A DNA stretch of 64,000 nt from the NCBI GenBank assembly GCA_029204225.1, contig MU831906.1:33290-97289 (forward strand), given 5' to 3'. The translations under genes and the position numbers were made by a program. The first letter of the stretch is position 1. The number at the start of each line of letters is the position of its first letter. A model generated the notes under the pieces. The model searched no databases. It was not told the DNA's origin and saw only the letters and a program-made list of their open reading frames with translations. This document shows positions 42,408 through 54,948 of the stretch, one piece after another. This DNA is from Diphasiastrum complanatum. Its lineage: Eukaryota; Streptophyta; Lycopodiopsida; Lycopodiales; Lycopodiaceae.

Positions 42408-44335
42408 TTGGTTTGAGAAATTCTCACCAATCCATGATGGGGATAAGGTCACTCAAGCCAATGGGGAGGAATGCCAAATACAAGGTGTGGGCAATGTACC
42501 TGTGCAGTTTCCTGATGGTAAAATCAAGAACATCCCTAATGTGCTTTATGTTCCTGGACTCAAAAAGAGATTGCTTTCTGTTGGAGTAATGGCTAATCAA
42601 CATCTTAAGGTTGAATTTGTCAAGGATGGATGCCTTATGAGGGATATGAACCACAATTATAAAGTGGTGGCGAAAGGTTATAGAGATAGTAACTGTGGCC
42701 TTTATAAATTGGATGCTGCAAAACCAGGAGAATATGGTTTGGCTATCTCAACAACATCTCAATCTGAGTTGTGGCATAGAAGACTTGGTCATTTGAACTA
42801 TGGGAGCTTGAGATTGATGGCGAAGCTGAAGATGGTAATAGGGTTACCGACATTGCAGGATGATCATCATGCAATATGTGAAGGATGCGTCATGGGAAAG
42901 CATCACAGGGAGACATTCAAGAAAGGTGGAGCTGCAAGAGCTAAGAAACCGCTGGAACTCATTCACAGCGACTTGTGCGGCCCAATGAAGACCATGTCGT
43001 TGGGGAAAGCATATTATTTTATGGCTTTCATAGATGATTACTCTAGGAGGACATGGATTTATTTCTTGAAGAAGAAATCCGACGCTTTTGCTCGCTTCAA
43101 GGAGTTCAAGACTTTGGTAGAGAACCAACTGGATGCACGCATCAAAGTGCTAAGATCTGATAGAGGGGGTGAATACAAATCTGATGATTTTGAAGACTTT
43201 TGCAAGGAACACGGCATCAAAAGACAATTTACACAGTCACACATGCCGCATAGTAATGGTGTAGCTGAAAGGAAAAACAGGACTATTATGGAGAGTGCAC
43301 GCTCCATGATGAAGCAAATGGGCTTGACCAATTCACTTTGGTCAGAAGCGTGCAGTGCGCAACATTCTTGCAAAACAGAAGCCCTACAATTGCGGTTCCA
43401 AATGTGACTCCCGAAGAAGCATTTACAGGAATAAAGCCAAAAATCGACAAGTTTCGTGTCATTGGATGTAAGGCCTATGTACATGTGCCAAAGGAGGAGC
43501 GAAAGAAACTTGATGCCAAAGCAATCAAGTAAATATTCGTCGGTTATGACGAGAGGACGAAGGCATACAGGTGTTTTGATCCTGTAATGAACAAGATTCA
43601 CATTAGCAAAGATGTGATCTTTGATGAGACGCATAGGTATGAAGATGAAGACCATGCAAGTGGTGAAAGCATCAAAAGACTTCCCACAATTTTAGAAGAA
43701 GAAGATGAAGAAGATGCTCCACAAGATGATGCACGTGAAGATGAGAGTCAAGAGGGCGAGTATGAAAGGACGCCACCTATTCAAGAGCCTAGGGGGAGGT
43801 ACTTGCCAATAGGAGCAATAAAGGAGAAACCGGTTGGAAGTAAGAGACATTACTTGGACACTTCTTGGGATACATACACTTCACATAGTGTATCACCTGA
43901 ATCTAAGATACCAAAATGGTATGAGAAGATCATGAAGGACGCAAAGCTAAATTAACCAGGATCTAGCACACAAGGAGAAGTGAGAAGATCAACGCGGGAA
44001 ATGACGTCTCCCGATCGTTATCATGTGAACTATGACCTAATGAGTGACATTTTGAAGTGTCGAGAGCCATCAACCTTTGATGAGGCAAAAGATCACAAAG
44101 AGTGGCAAAAGGCAATGGAAGAGGAGATGGAATCCATCCACAAGCATGATACATGGGAGTTGGTTGATCTACCACTCGGAAAGAAACCCATTGACAATAA
44201 ATGGGTGTTTAGAACAAAGTTTCACGCGGATGGCACGATAGCAAAGCATAAGGCACACCTAGTAGTGAAGGGTTATGAGCAAAGCAAAGGAATTGACTAT
44301 GAAGAGACATTTGCTCCAGTGGCTAAGTGGACTAC
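42337..44335 (+). pseudogene. Copia pol: protease remnant, integrase, early RT; truncated
   Basis: Near 42380 the frame has RHMTGKRDWFEKF, which in copia follows the protease D-S-G motif. That motif is absent, replaced by unrelated residues. The integrase is well kept: LWHRRLGHLNYGSL, CEGCVMGK, then catalytic HSDLCGPM, RSDRGGEY and NGVAERKNRT. A frameshift follows near 43350, then the EEAFTGIKPKIDKFRVIGCKAY block, a stop at 43530, an acidic linker, a stop at 43953 and the RT start (EWQKAMEEEMESI, NKWVFRTKF, YEETFAPVAKWTT). The RT is cut off by the B3 chromovirus at 44336. Confidence 0.8.
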
Positions 44336-44690
44336 TGTTACGAGCTCGTGACCAGTGCCGAACCCTAGAGAACACAGATAGGTCAAATACCACAGTCAGG
44401 GTCGTGTCCAGCGTACACGACCAACAGGGCAAGGTGTGAGTAGTGTGCCCCAGCACAGTCCATAACCATGGCGGGCCTAACACAGCCTAGGGACCCTGTC
44501 AGCAGGATAGGGCCCCCAGTTGGGTCTCGACGTGCAGTCGGCCACGTCAGTGACACGTGGCCGACACTTGGCAGTTGCATGCTATCAGTCCTCACACTGG
44601 GCTAGGAGGGGCTTACTCTATATCAGGGAGTAGGCAAGGTTGGGTGGATCAGTTAGTGTTTGCCCTACTGTGGTGTTAGGATCTATTACA
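44336..44690 (+). repeat. 5' LTR of chromovirus B3
   Basis: 355 bp, TGTTACGAGC...TCTATTACA. It lacks a few bases present in B1 (GGCAAGGTGTGAG for GGCAAGACAGTGTGAG) and differs at several more sites. Confidence 0.92.
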
Positions 44691-44691
44691 C

Positions 44692-44704
44692 TGGTATCAG
44701 AGCC
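44692..44704 (+). other. PBS of chromovirus B3
   Basis: TGGTATCAGAGCC after one spacer base, as in B1. Confidence 0.9.
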
Positions 44705-45462
44705 ATCTCCATCCTAGGGAAGTTAGTTTTCAGCAGTGGAGAAAGTAGCTAGATTGCTCAGAACTTCTTCAAGTTTTCAGAAATCTACAAAGCAGGGTCA
44801 GCGCTGGAAAATCAGGAGGATATCAGAAAATCGTGGTGAAAACTTCTGTTTTCTACCTGGGATTTGAGGCAAAATAGAGGTGCAGGTCCAGCGCTGCCAG
44901 ATCAGGCTTCAATCCTGATTTTCGAGTGAAATTCTAGCAAGTTCTCAACGTTTCCAGAGCAGAAAGGTTGGCATAGGTTCAGCGCTCCCAGAGCTGAGGA
45001 AAAATCAGAATTTGGAACACTTTTTGGGCCCCAAATCAGAAGAAATTGGGCTAGTTAGGTTGCTTCCCAGCCAGAGAGGGTAGGAACTAGTTTGTTCCGG
45101 ATTTTTCTTGCACCCTTTCTAGATTTTACTCGACTTTTGGGAAATTTCAGGGCTGCCACAGATCAGCGAGCAGGGTACCATCACCAATTCCAGGATTTGC
45201 AAGTGGATTTGGGTTTTAAATCTGGTTTTTTGGTACCAATACTGGAGCTGTCAGATCAGCAAGGGGGGATAGCAAAAAAATTTCAGAATCACAGGTCTGG
45301 AAGCAGCTGAAGAAGAGCTGAAAGGGCTTTTCTTGATTCTCTCTATGGAAGTATAGTTCTCAGAAAGAGCTAAGTTTTCTTTCCCTCCTTGTACAGTTGT
45401 AAATTAGTCTTTTAGACTTTTTTTCCTTCAGAAGTTAAGGTAGCTCTCTTTCAGTTCCGAAG
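44705..45462 (+). other. Untranslated leader of chromovirus B3
   Basis: It carries three AGCGCT palindromes (near 44800, 44891 and 44975) and CAGCGAG words. The far part, from about 45360 to the gag ATG, is almost identical to the B1 leader, while the first part has diverged strongly. Confidence 0.7.
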
Positions 45463-46911
45463 ATGACCACTCCTCAGGGACCTGATCAACCCCCGGAGAG
45501 AGGCTTCGACGAACTTGAAACAGAAGCCTTGGCTTACAGAAAAGGGAAGGAACCCATGGAAGTAGAAGAACAGGAACAGTTCGCCGAAGAACTCGACGAA
45601 CTGGTTACCAAGGAGCAGTTCCTCCAATTGGTAAAAGAAGTGGATGAACTGAAGTTGGCATTAGCCAATTTCAAGTCCAGTGTGGACGACTCGTTCGCTG
45701 AACTCAAAAACTTGAGTTTGAGTTCCGCGAAAGGAAGCCTTCCCTCCACTTCTCAGTTATCCCCTTCTCCACTTCCATCAGTTTCGGGTGAGACTTCACG
45801 GTCTCACCCCAGTGTTTTTAAAGACTTATAACTTCCTACTTTTAATGGGGAAGAGAAGGATAGAAATGCAGATATTCTACAAACCTTCCTCAACAAATGG
45901 AAGAACATTCATGCTCTTAAACAGACCCCTGACCATTTGCAAGCTATTGAGGCCAGTCTTTCCTTAGAACCTATGGCTTATAAGTGGTGGTTAAATCTCC
46001 AGGAGACTGGGCAGACTCCCCGGTCATGGAAAGCTTTTGAAGAAGCTTTCCTAAGAGAATTTCTACCAGAGAATGAACTTGATAGAGCCTGGGAAGCCTG
46101 GGAAAGAACAGTAATGGACAAGTTTCTCATCCAATATATCTCGCAGTATCGAGAAGCAATTTTAAAGATTAAAAATATGGATGACTATCAGAAAATCAGG
46201 GGATTTGTCCTTGGCCTCAAAGATGAATATAAAGTAGAGGTCTAGAGAAACTCGCCTACTACCCTTGAGCAAGCTCTCAGATATGCTCAAATCTATGATG
46301 ATTCAGTGGGTAGGAAGAGGGCGAGACAACAGCCACTTTCTGAGCAGCCTTCTCAGAAAGACTTTCAATTTAAAAAGAAATTTTTAAAAAGAAAGAAAGA
46401 AGATAAATTTAAAGGTGAAGCTCCTCAGAAACGCCCTTCACTCATACAACCCTTAAAACCAAATGATTTTGAGAAAGCCAAACAAGAACGTTTGTGCTTT
46501 GTGTGTATGGGCAAGGGACACACAGTCAGACAGTGTCCCAAGGGGCCTTTTACAAAAAAAGATAAGAAAGATAAAAAACAAGTTCATCTTGTTCAGACTG
46601 TATGTTTCCCCAGTGACTCGGCAGTTTCCGAGATCAAAGTGTATCATGAAGATCATGAACACTGTTGCCAACTGACCTCTGCAATGCTAGCGAGACCTTT
46701 CAGTTTTGGGCCGCATGACCTAGTACGTATGCATGGGAAAGTTGGTAACCAGTCAGTAAGAGTCATGGTTGATGATGGGGCAACCCATAATTTCATCAAC
46801 CACACCCTGGTTAAAAAGCTTAAACTACCAGAAGTACCTAGTCAGCATAGGTACATAGTTTCATTAGCTAAGGGTGAAGATAAAAAAAATATGGGAAACT
46901 ATGGTAAGTAA
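45463..46911 (+). pseudogene. Gag of chromovirus B3, broken
   Basis: It starts [10 protein letters not shown] like B1. In-frame stops occur at about 45829 (TAA after FKDL) and 46225 (TAG after VEV). The CCHC knuckle [14 protein letters not shown] and protease VDDGATHNF are still present downstream. Near 46885 an A run of eight, versus seven in B1, shifts the frame inside the protease region. Confidence 0.85.
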
Positions 46912-47083
46912 GTTAAATCTTGGTATTCAGGGGTACCAAGATGAAATAAACTTTCAGATAATGCACCTGGATTGAACAGACATTGTTCTCGGGAGAGATT
47001 GGCTCTACAGTTTAGGACCTTCCCTCCACAGAAACTATCAGGAAAACACCCTCAGCTTTCAGCATAAAGGCCGAGAGATCCAG

Positions 47084-50000
47084 TTGCATGGGGAGCATGA
47101 TGTTCCCAACAACCCTATGGTCTGCAGTTCAGAGCTCTGTCAGCTAATCGGAGACGAAGACCATCATGTATTCTTATGTGACTTTCAGTTTATTCCTGAA
47201 GTTTCTATTTCCAGTTCTATTCAACAGAAAATCAGTAAATTAGAAACTTTATTGTCTAAATTTAAAGATGTTTTTCCTGAAGATTTGCCACATGGTTTAC
47301 CACCTAGCAGAGAGGTAGATCATGTAATAAACCTAGTACCAGGTACAGTACCTGTTTCTAAACCTCCGTATCGGGTCAGCCGAATAGAGGATGAAGAAAT
47401 AACTAGGCAGTTAACAGACTATCTTGGGAAAGGCCAAATTCAGACTAGTAGTTCACCATGGGCCTCACCAGTCCTATTGGTGAAAAAGAAAGAGGGGTCT
47501 ATGCGTCTTTGCGTAGATTACAGAGCCCTCAATAAAGTCACAATTAAGAATAAATACCCTATGCCTCGGGCAAACGAGTTGTTTGATCAACTCGACGGGG
47601 CTAAGTTTTTCAGTAAAATAGACCTCAGATCGGGATATCATCAAGTCCGTATAAAATCGGAAGATGTCTCGAAAACAGCTTTTAGGACTCGTCACGGTCA
47701 TTATGAGTTTAAGGTGATGCCATTTGGGCTCACAAATGCTCCAGCTACCTTTATGACCTTGATAAACAGTGTTCTCAGACCAGACTTGGGTAAGTTTGTA
47801 GTCGTATTTTTAGATGACATCCTCGTTTACAGCAAAACGAGGAAGGAGCATCTAAAACACCTCAGAAAGGTGTTTCGACTGCTGAGAAAGCATAAGCTCT
47901 ATGCTAAACAATCCAAGTGTGAATTCTTCATTGAAGAAGTAGCATATTTGGGTCACATTATCTCTTCAGATGGGATTAAGATGGACCGAAATAAGGTTAA
48001 AGCCATACTCAGTTGGCTGAGACCTCAGAATATTTTGGAACTTCAAATCTTTCTTGGTCTGGCGGGATATTACAGACGATTCGTCAAGGAATATGCTCAG
48101 ATAGCAGTCCCTATGACAAATCTCCTTAAGGGGAAGGGAAAGGAGTTCATTTGGGAGTCCGCACAGCAGGAGAGCTTTGATGCTCTCAAAACAGCCTTAG
48201 CTACAGCACCAGTTTTAAAGGTCGTTGACCCCAATCAGCTATTTGTGGTCGAAACAGATGCTAGCGACTTTGCAGTAGGTGCTGTACTAACTCAGGGCGG
48301 ACGACCGGTTGCGTTCGAGAGTAAAAAACTCGAGCCAGCTCAGACTAGGTACAGTGCCTATGAAAAGGAACTCTTTTCTATAGTCCATGCCCTTAAGACT
48401 TGGAGGCATTATTTGTATGGTGCCAACTTTGAGGTCCTGACAGACCATGAGAGTCTCAGATACCTTTGCAATCAACCTGAGCTTAGAGGTCGGAAAGCTC
48501 GTTGGGCAGAGTTGATGCAAGAGTTTGACATGTCTATCAGATATAGACGTGGAAAATTCAATACAGTAGCAGATGCCCTTAGCAGAATGCCTATGATAAA
48601 CGAACTGAGTTTTACTCAGACTCGTAATGAGTTACTCGAGTCCTTGAGAGGGAAATGCCAGCATGATGCATTCTTCTCTACTATCTGGAACTCAGTCCAG
48701 AGCAGACAGTTACAGACTCCAGAACCAGTTCCCGGGGCTGGTGCCAGTTCATCCAAGAATACGGCAGCTTCCGTTGAGGATGATGATGAGTTCGAGTATA
48801 CGTCGTCAGATGACGTTGAGGATTGTGAGCCTGTATTACCCAAGCAAACCCCAGTGGTTGAGGGTCAGTTGACTCAAGGATTCAAATGGAAACAATATTC
48901 CATTCAGGATGAGTACTTGCTCTATAGAGATAGAGTATGTGTCCCCAATTCAGAGGATTATAGGCAGCAGGTCCTATATGAATGTCATGACAATCCTAGT
49001 GCGGAACACCCAGGCATACAGAAGACCTATGAGCTTCTTCGTAGGCAATTTTTTTGGCCCAGTATGAAAAAGGACGTCCACCAGTATGTAAACAGTTGCC
49101 AGAAATGTCAGGTAAATAAAGCAGAGCGTTTAAAGGCAGGAGGGTTTTTGCATCCCTTAGAAATACCAGCTGGTAAATGGGAGAGTATCTCCATGGATTT
49201 TATAGTAGGCCTGCCTAAAACCCAAAAGGGTAATGACGCTATATGGGTCACAGTTGACCGTCTGACCAAAATGGCTCATTTTATTCCGACCAAAACAACC
49301 GTTAGAGCTCCAGAGTTAGCGAGGTTGTTTGTAGACAGGCTATTTAAATTGTACGGTCTACCTTCCGGCATAGTCAGCAACCGGGACAATAAGTTTACTG
49401 GAAATTTTTGGAGGGCAGTATTCCATCATCTCCATACGAAACTTAATATGAGTACCACCGACCATCCACAGACGGACGGTCAGACAGAAAGGGTAGATCA
49501 AGTGCTGGAGGATATGCTTCGTGCATACGTCAGCAAGAAGCAGACTAATTGGGAGGAGTATCTCTCGATATTAGAGTTTGCTTACAACAGTACCAAACAT
49601 TCAGCTACGGGATACAGCCCATTTATGCTGATGTACGGTTTTAAGCCACGCTCACCCACAGCTGTAGGGTTTAAACAAGAAAAAGTTGAAGCAGCCAGAA
49701 ACTTTTTAGAAGACCTAAACCAGATGATAGAACATGCTAAGCGTAGCATTAGACAGTCCCAGGATCGAGCCAGGCATTATGCAGATCCACACAGACGGGA
49801 TGTGCAGTTCTCCACTGGTGAGAAAGTCTACTTGAGAGTCCCAGTTGACTCTAAAACCCTCAAATCAGGAGTGTGTACTAAGTTGTCTCCAAGGTATTGT
49901 GGTCCCTTTACCATCAGTAGGAGACTAGGCGAGGTCACCTATGAACTAGAACTCCCTCACAACAGTAAGGTTTTTCCAATCTTTCATGTAAGTCAGTTAC

Positions 50001-50251
50001 GAAAAGTCTTAACCGGATCATACAATCTGGTAGGGGACAGTGTTCTAGTTCTCCCATTGGATCCTCAACAACCTCCACATGAACCAGAGGAGATTCTTGA
50101 TAGTAGAGAGACGCAGACTCGTCATACTCTATACCGAGAATATCTGGTTAAGTGGAATGATCAGCCTGTTGAGAATGCCACTTGGGAAAGAGGCAGCGTC
50201 CTTTGCAAGATTTTTCCAGACTTTGTCTTAGAGGACCAAGACGGTTCTTAA
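47084..50251 (+). pseudogene. Pol of chromovirus B3 (RT, RNase H, integrase, chromodomain)
   Basis: A 1055-codon uninterrupted frame begins after the damaged protease; a TGA also lies just upstream near 46974. RT FLDD, RNase H ETDAS and chromodomain REYLVKW..ATWERG are kept. In the integrase the second catalytic Asp is changed (VSNRDNKF against VSDRDSKF in B1) and SAGHPG is SAEHPG, so integration activity should be lost. The rest is nearly identical to B1. Confidence 0.85.
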
Positions 50252-50262
50252 GGGGGAGGGAG

Positions 50263-50557
50263 TGTTACCAGCTCGTGACCAGTGCCGAACCCTAGAGAAC
50301 ACAGATAGGTCAAATACCACAGTCAGGGTCATGTCCAGTGTACACAACCAACAGGGCAAGACAGTGTGAGTAGTGTGCCCCAGCACAGTCCATAGCCATG
50401 GCATGCCTAACACAGCCTAGGGACCCTGTCAGCAGGATAGGGCCCCCAGTTGGGTCTCGACGTGCAGTCGGCCACGTCAGTGACACGTGGCCGACACTTG
50501 GCAGTTGCATGCTATCAGTCCTCACACTGGGCTAGGAGGGGCTTACTCTATATCAGG
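50263..50557 (+). repeat. 3' LTR of chromovirus B3, truncated
   Basis: It starts TGTTACCAGC after the AAGGGGGAGGGAG polypurine tract and is cut after CTATATCAGG. Against its own 5' LTR I count about eight substitutions plus a small indel in 295 bp, much more than the two in B1. Confidence 0.88.
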
Positions 50558-50585
50558 TCGGGTGTTTAAACTGTGTTTCTTAACT
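50558..50585 (+). repeat. Last 28 bp of the copia 3' LTR
   Basis: TCGGGTGTTTAAACTG then TGTTTCTTAACT match the end of the copia 5' LTR at 41376-41403 with one mismatch. Followed by the GAAAC duplication. Confidence 0.85.
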
Positions 50586-50590
50586 GAAAC

Positions 50591-52065
50591 ATGGTTGCTC
50601 CCTTTCACCTACATTATTTGGACTATATATTGATGAGCTTGAGAGAGTGATTGAGCAGAGTGGTGGTACAGGTTGCCGACTTGGAGATATTTTGATTGCC
50701 ATTCTCCTATATGCATATGATGTTGCTTTAGTATCTTCGATTAGAGAGGGATTACAGAGACAGTTGGACTGTCTTCATGGTTTCTGCACTAGATGGGGTT
50801 TGCAGATTAACATTGAGAAGACCAAAGTTATGATCTTCAACACTTCTAGGGCTTTCATGTAGTGACATGAGCTTTTTCTAGATGGACAGCCGTTGGAGAT
50901 TGTGTCATCCTACACCTATCTTGGGGTTCTTTTCACTGGTCCTATGTTTGGTATGAGACATGCAGCTACAGCCAGACTTGGGAAGGGACATGCCTCCTTG
51001 GTCCAGCTTGAGCGTATTTGCTTTCAGAGATTTATTCAGGACGCCCTGAGTCAGTGTCGATTATTCGATACCTTTGTCTCCCCCACTGCATTGTATGCTG
51101 CAGAGGCATGGTGCCCAGGGCTCACCTCTGCGAATTGGGCTAGTATCTCACGCCTCTAGGTCCTTATGCTATCACGAATGATACGAGCTCTTGGTCTCGC
51201 ACCAGACTATCCTAGCAGAGTTTGCAGTTCCACCTCTACAGCTTGATGCCATCTTCCGTCTCATAACATATATACAATGTCTCAAGCTGCTTCCCACTGA
51301 TGCACAGAGACATCCACAGGTGGCACTTATATCATCTCAGCATCTTCACAGTCTAGGATATCACTTGTCATGGTTCTCACAGGCATCACGTCTATACTTT
51401 TGGCATATCTATCACGGACCTCCCATCGGGTACTCACGATTATATCAGACGTTTCCTCTACAGAGCATAACTTCGTTGCACATGGCAGGGCCAATTAGGG
51501 GTTAAACCTGACAATTATAGGACTCATTTCTTGGAGATGGATGACGTGGGGACCCTAGTTCTACCACGCTATTTAGATTCTGGATTATCCTGTGCCCTTA
51601 GATTCACACTGGGTCAGCTACGAGTCTCATCACATCAGCTTGAGATTGAGATTGGACGTTTCCATGGTATCCCACGTGAGGAGCATGTCTGCCAGTTATG
51701 TTTACTGTCTGAGGTGGAGTCAGAGGAGCACTTTTTGTTCAGATGTCCAGTCTACTACGAGATTAGAGGGAGATACCATTGCCTTTTCAGAGAGACTCCT
51801 GACACACTGCGGCGCCTTATAGCATATGATGACCCGAGGCACTTATGATCAAAGAGATGTTTTTATTGCGACAAGACCTACACTAGCCAATTGTTCACCT
51901 TGATGCACAGCTCCAAATCACATTGTATTTTTCTCGCAGGAGATCGCAGGCGGACCCTAGATCGGATGATAGTGGCGACGATAGTGACTCTCTACTACAT
52001 AGAGACCAGAGACGACGTACTACTCATATTGTCCCTAGAACTATCAGAGACGACCTCCTTGGCGA
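50591..52065 (+). pseudogene. LINE A7 ORF2, right half (RT palm to C-terminus)
   Basis: It continues the RT interrupted at 41150. The catalytic motif is YAYD instead of YADD (about 50710), followed by KTKVMIFNTSRAFM and a stop. SSYTYLGVLFTGPMFGMRH, the AEFAVPPLQLDAIF block, the LGQLRVSSHQLEIEIGRF block and the zinc motif CQLC....EEHFLFRC (about 51690-51760) follow, with stops at about 51158 and 51846. The R/Q/T-rich tail (HRDQRRRTTH) ends near 52065, where a different LINE copy begins. Confidence 0.8.
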
Positions 52066-53921
52066 CGTCAGTAGCATCTATCAAGACCACCTCCAGGCGT
52101 TATTCCCATCACATACAACCATGTTCCAACTACTTACTAATTTCCCTTTCACGACATCAGTTGAGCAACAAGCCACTTTTCTCTCTAAATCCCTCTTATC
52201 TGCGGCATCCTCATCTTTCCCCACCAAGACGATATCATCTCATAGACGCGTTCACAACTGCTGGTATGATGCCAAATGTCGCTCTCTTCACAAACATGTG
52301 GTATATGCCAGATTACACTCCCCTACAACACTCAAACAACACCAGAAAAAGTATCATAAAGCCACCAGAACAAAGAAGATAACATACCTACGCTCACTCT
52401 GCCAACGGTTGATCGACTCTTTAGATTCCCCTTCCTCCTCCTTTTTCTGGAAACATTTCACCAGATCATCTACAACTTTGGCCCCCATAGCAACCGAATT
52501 CTGGATCGAATATGCCACAAAACTTTATACCCTAGACTCCCCTCCTATCTTACTCTCACCACGACCTGCCCGCTGCACGCTTTTTACTCCACACATGGTT
52601 GAAAATGCCATTAACCATGCCAAACTTCATAAGGCCATTTACTATGATTCTCTAAACGTAGATTTCCTAAAACCTGTAGCACAACTTGTCTCGCCCTTTA
52701 TTGCTCACGCTTTTAACCTCCGCTGTGACCTCTGGTTTTCCTACCGCATGGTGTACTAATATCTTTCATCCCATCCTCAAGGCAGGTGATCCCATGAATG
52801 TAGAAAACTACCGTACTATTATGATTGGTCACACTTTGTCTAAGATTTATGGTTCCATTTTACAGACGGTTACTGGATCTTTTGCTGAGACTGAGGATTA
52901 ACATGCTGTGGGCCAGGCTGGGTTCAGACCGGGATACTCTACCTCAGATCAGATTTTCATTTTGAGATGCATCATTGAGGAGGCACGACATCAGAGACAG
53001 AGAGTTTATTGTTGCTTTGTGGACTTCCGCAAAGCTTTTGACTCAGTTCCGAGACATCTCCTTTTCCAAAGATTATCTTCACTTGGCTTCACAGACGAGA
53101 CTATTGCCACGATCATTACTTTATATGAGCGAGTTTGGGCGCGGTTCAGGGATGGTAGTGGTTGGTCTCCGTTGATCCACTCTACCATTGGAGTGAAGCA
53201 GGGCTGCCCCTTATCTCCTACTCTCTTTGCACTATATATTGATGACCTCAAGCGGATGATTTGAGAGGAAGGTGGAGAGGGCTGTCCCTTAGCAGATATG
53301 ATTATCCCCATTCTCCTATACGCTGATGATGTGGTTCTTCTCTCATCCTCTGCAGCTGGCTTACAGAGACACCTTTCTGCTTTGCATCACTTCTGTCAGC
53401 TTTGGGGATTGACAGTTAATACTGAGAAGACCAAGATTATGGTGTTCAACACCAATAGACAGCATATGAGAGATGTGACCTTTTATGATGGATTGCCGAT
53501 TGAGATTGTGACCTCTTACACTTATTTGGGAGTACTTTTCTCTGGTCCACTACTCACATTCCGACCGGCAGCCCTCACCAGACTCCGTAAGGGGCATACT
53601 TCTCTTGTTCATATGGAGAGATTTTGTTCCTCATATTATGTATAGGACCCTGCTACCAGATGCTTACTATTCTCTACCACTGTCTCCCCGGTTGTTTTAT
53701 ACTTTCCTGAGACTTGGTGTCCGGATTTATCACGTGATACTTGGAGGGATATTACTCGTATCCAGATTCTCATGTTTAGCAGGATGATTAGGGCTAAGCC
53801 CTCGGTGCCACATGATATCATATTAAAGGAGTTTGCTTCCCCTTCCTTGGTTATCAGTGCTATGTTTTAGATCATTACCTTTCTTCACAGGGTATCAGAG
53901 CTAGACACTTCCAGATCTTCC
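52066..53921 (+). pseudogene. LINE A8 ORF2 remnant (linker and RT)
   Basis: It begins in the endonuclease-RT linker (YQDHLQALFPSH, HNCWYDAKCRSLHKHVVYAR, FFWKHF), fused in frame to the tail of A7. The RT follows: GQAGFRPGYSTSDQIFILR, CCFVDFRKAFDSVPRHLL, GVKQGCPLSPTLF and catalytic YADDVVLLSS (about 53320). Stops or frame changes lie near 52760, 52899, 53262 and 53642. It breaks off after FLHRVSELDTS near 53915. Confidence 0.8.
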
Positions 53922-54113
53922 CCGTCTGGTCTGCAGCGTCACTTACATGTCTTACATCATCTTTGTACCTTATGGGGCCTGTTTGTCAACCTAGGGAAAA
54001 CTAAGGTCTTGATTTTCAACACTAATCGTCACAGTCTTCGCAACTATCACTTTCTATACGCTGGAAAGGAGGTTGAGATTGTCACTTCTTATACCTACTT
54101 GGGAGTCTTATTC
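53922..54113 (+). pseudogene. LINE A10 fragment: partial RT duplicate
   Basis: It encodes SGLQRHLHVLHHLCTLWGLF, KTKVLIFNTNRH and VEIVTSYTYLGVLFT. It is homologous to 53353-53550 but diverged, so it comes from another LINE copy joined to the end of A8. Confidence 0.75.
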
Positions 54114-54470
54114 ACGGCACCATTTCTTTGCTTCCATCAGTCAGGCTGCTTTTAAATTCCTGAATGCTTTCATCAATATATGCTAACTCATCATTGAATG
54201 CCTTAACCCTCAAAACAAAAGCATGAGCACCTTCATCCTTCTTTTGCATACAAGAAAAGATTTGTCTTCTTAGAGTTAGAACTCTAGATGTAGACTTAGA
54301 TTCATAAAGCTTTTTTAAAATCCCAAGCCTCCTTTGATGTTGTGCACTTACCAACTTCCTTGAGAAGTTCATTAGTCACATTCATCTTGATCACATGTAG
54401 AGCTTTCTTTGCCCATGCTAGAATTGCATAAATCACTAAGATCTGATCATGAACATGAAAATACAATATT
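54112..54470 (-). pseudogene. Copia gag fragment on the minus strand
   Basis: The minus-strand frame has KKLYESKSTSRVLTLRRQIF, AHAFVLRVKAFNDEL and IDESI, a typical UBN2-type copia gag middle. Upstream on the same strand an ALHVIKMNVTNELLKEVG-like stretch with frame changes continues to about 54470. The 3' side is cut at the LINE junction. Confidence 0.7.
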
Positions 54471-54948
54471 GTATTGTCCCTGTTCGTACAACAGTAGCAG
54501 CAGGCTGTCCTTTACACGTGTGGAACCTATATCAACCATAAAATCAACATTCTACAAATAGAAAATCAAGATATCAAGAGATAAACACATGAGATGGACA
54601 TAGAAACTCAAGAGATGAATTCTCCATATGAAATGGGAATACAATGATATGTTCTCCACGCTGGTACTGCTATTTATAACTGCCAAAATGTCATTTGGCC
54701 ACTTGCCAATAGTATGCCCTAAAATGGCAACTTTTAGGTACTTAACCAAAAACCTAGAAAAACTAGTCCAAATGCAATGTACTAAAAAATTAGCCAATTA
54801 GAATGGGTCCAAACACGACCTCATCCACTTAGCTACTTGCCAAAAATAGTAAAACCACTCTTTAGGCCTTTATTGACAAATATGAAACTATCTCTAATTT
54901 GAGTTTTGAATTTGGCCTCCAAAATTACCAAATAAAAGAACCAAACTA
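54471..54948. other. No gene recognised
   Basis: Short frames only. It may be the leader or LTR of the copia fragment, without a recognisable PBS. Confidence 0.35.

Larger units (their letters stand above)
44336..50557 (+). mobile_element. Chromovirus B3, second and older copy of the B1 family
   Basis: 5' LTR 44336-44690, PBS 44692-44704, gag remnants, a long pol frame, and a 3' LTR (50263-50557) truncated after CTATATCAGG. The truncation joins directly to the tail of the copia 3' LTR, so one deletion removed both the end of this LTR and most of the copia sequence behind it. No target duplication can therefore be seen. Confidence 0.9.
41146..50590 (+). mobile_element. Ty1-copia element in LINE A7, itself carrying chromovirus B3
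   Basis: The target duplication GAAAC lies at 41146-41150 and 50586-50590. The remaining copia parts are 41151-44335 (5' LTR, gag, pol to early RT) and 50558-50585 (last 28 bp of the 3' LTR). Everything between is the B3 chromovirus. The rest of copia RT, RNase H and most of the 3' LTR were lost. Confidence 0.85.
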
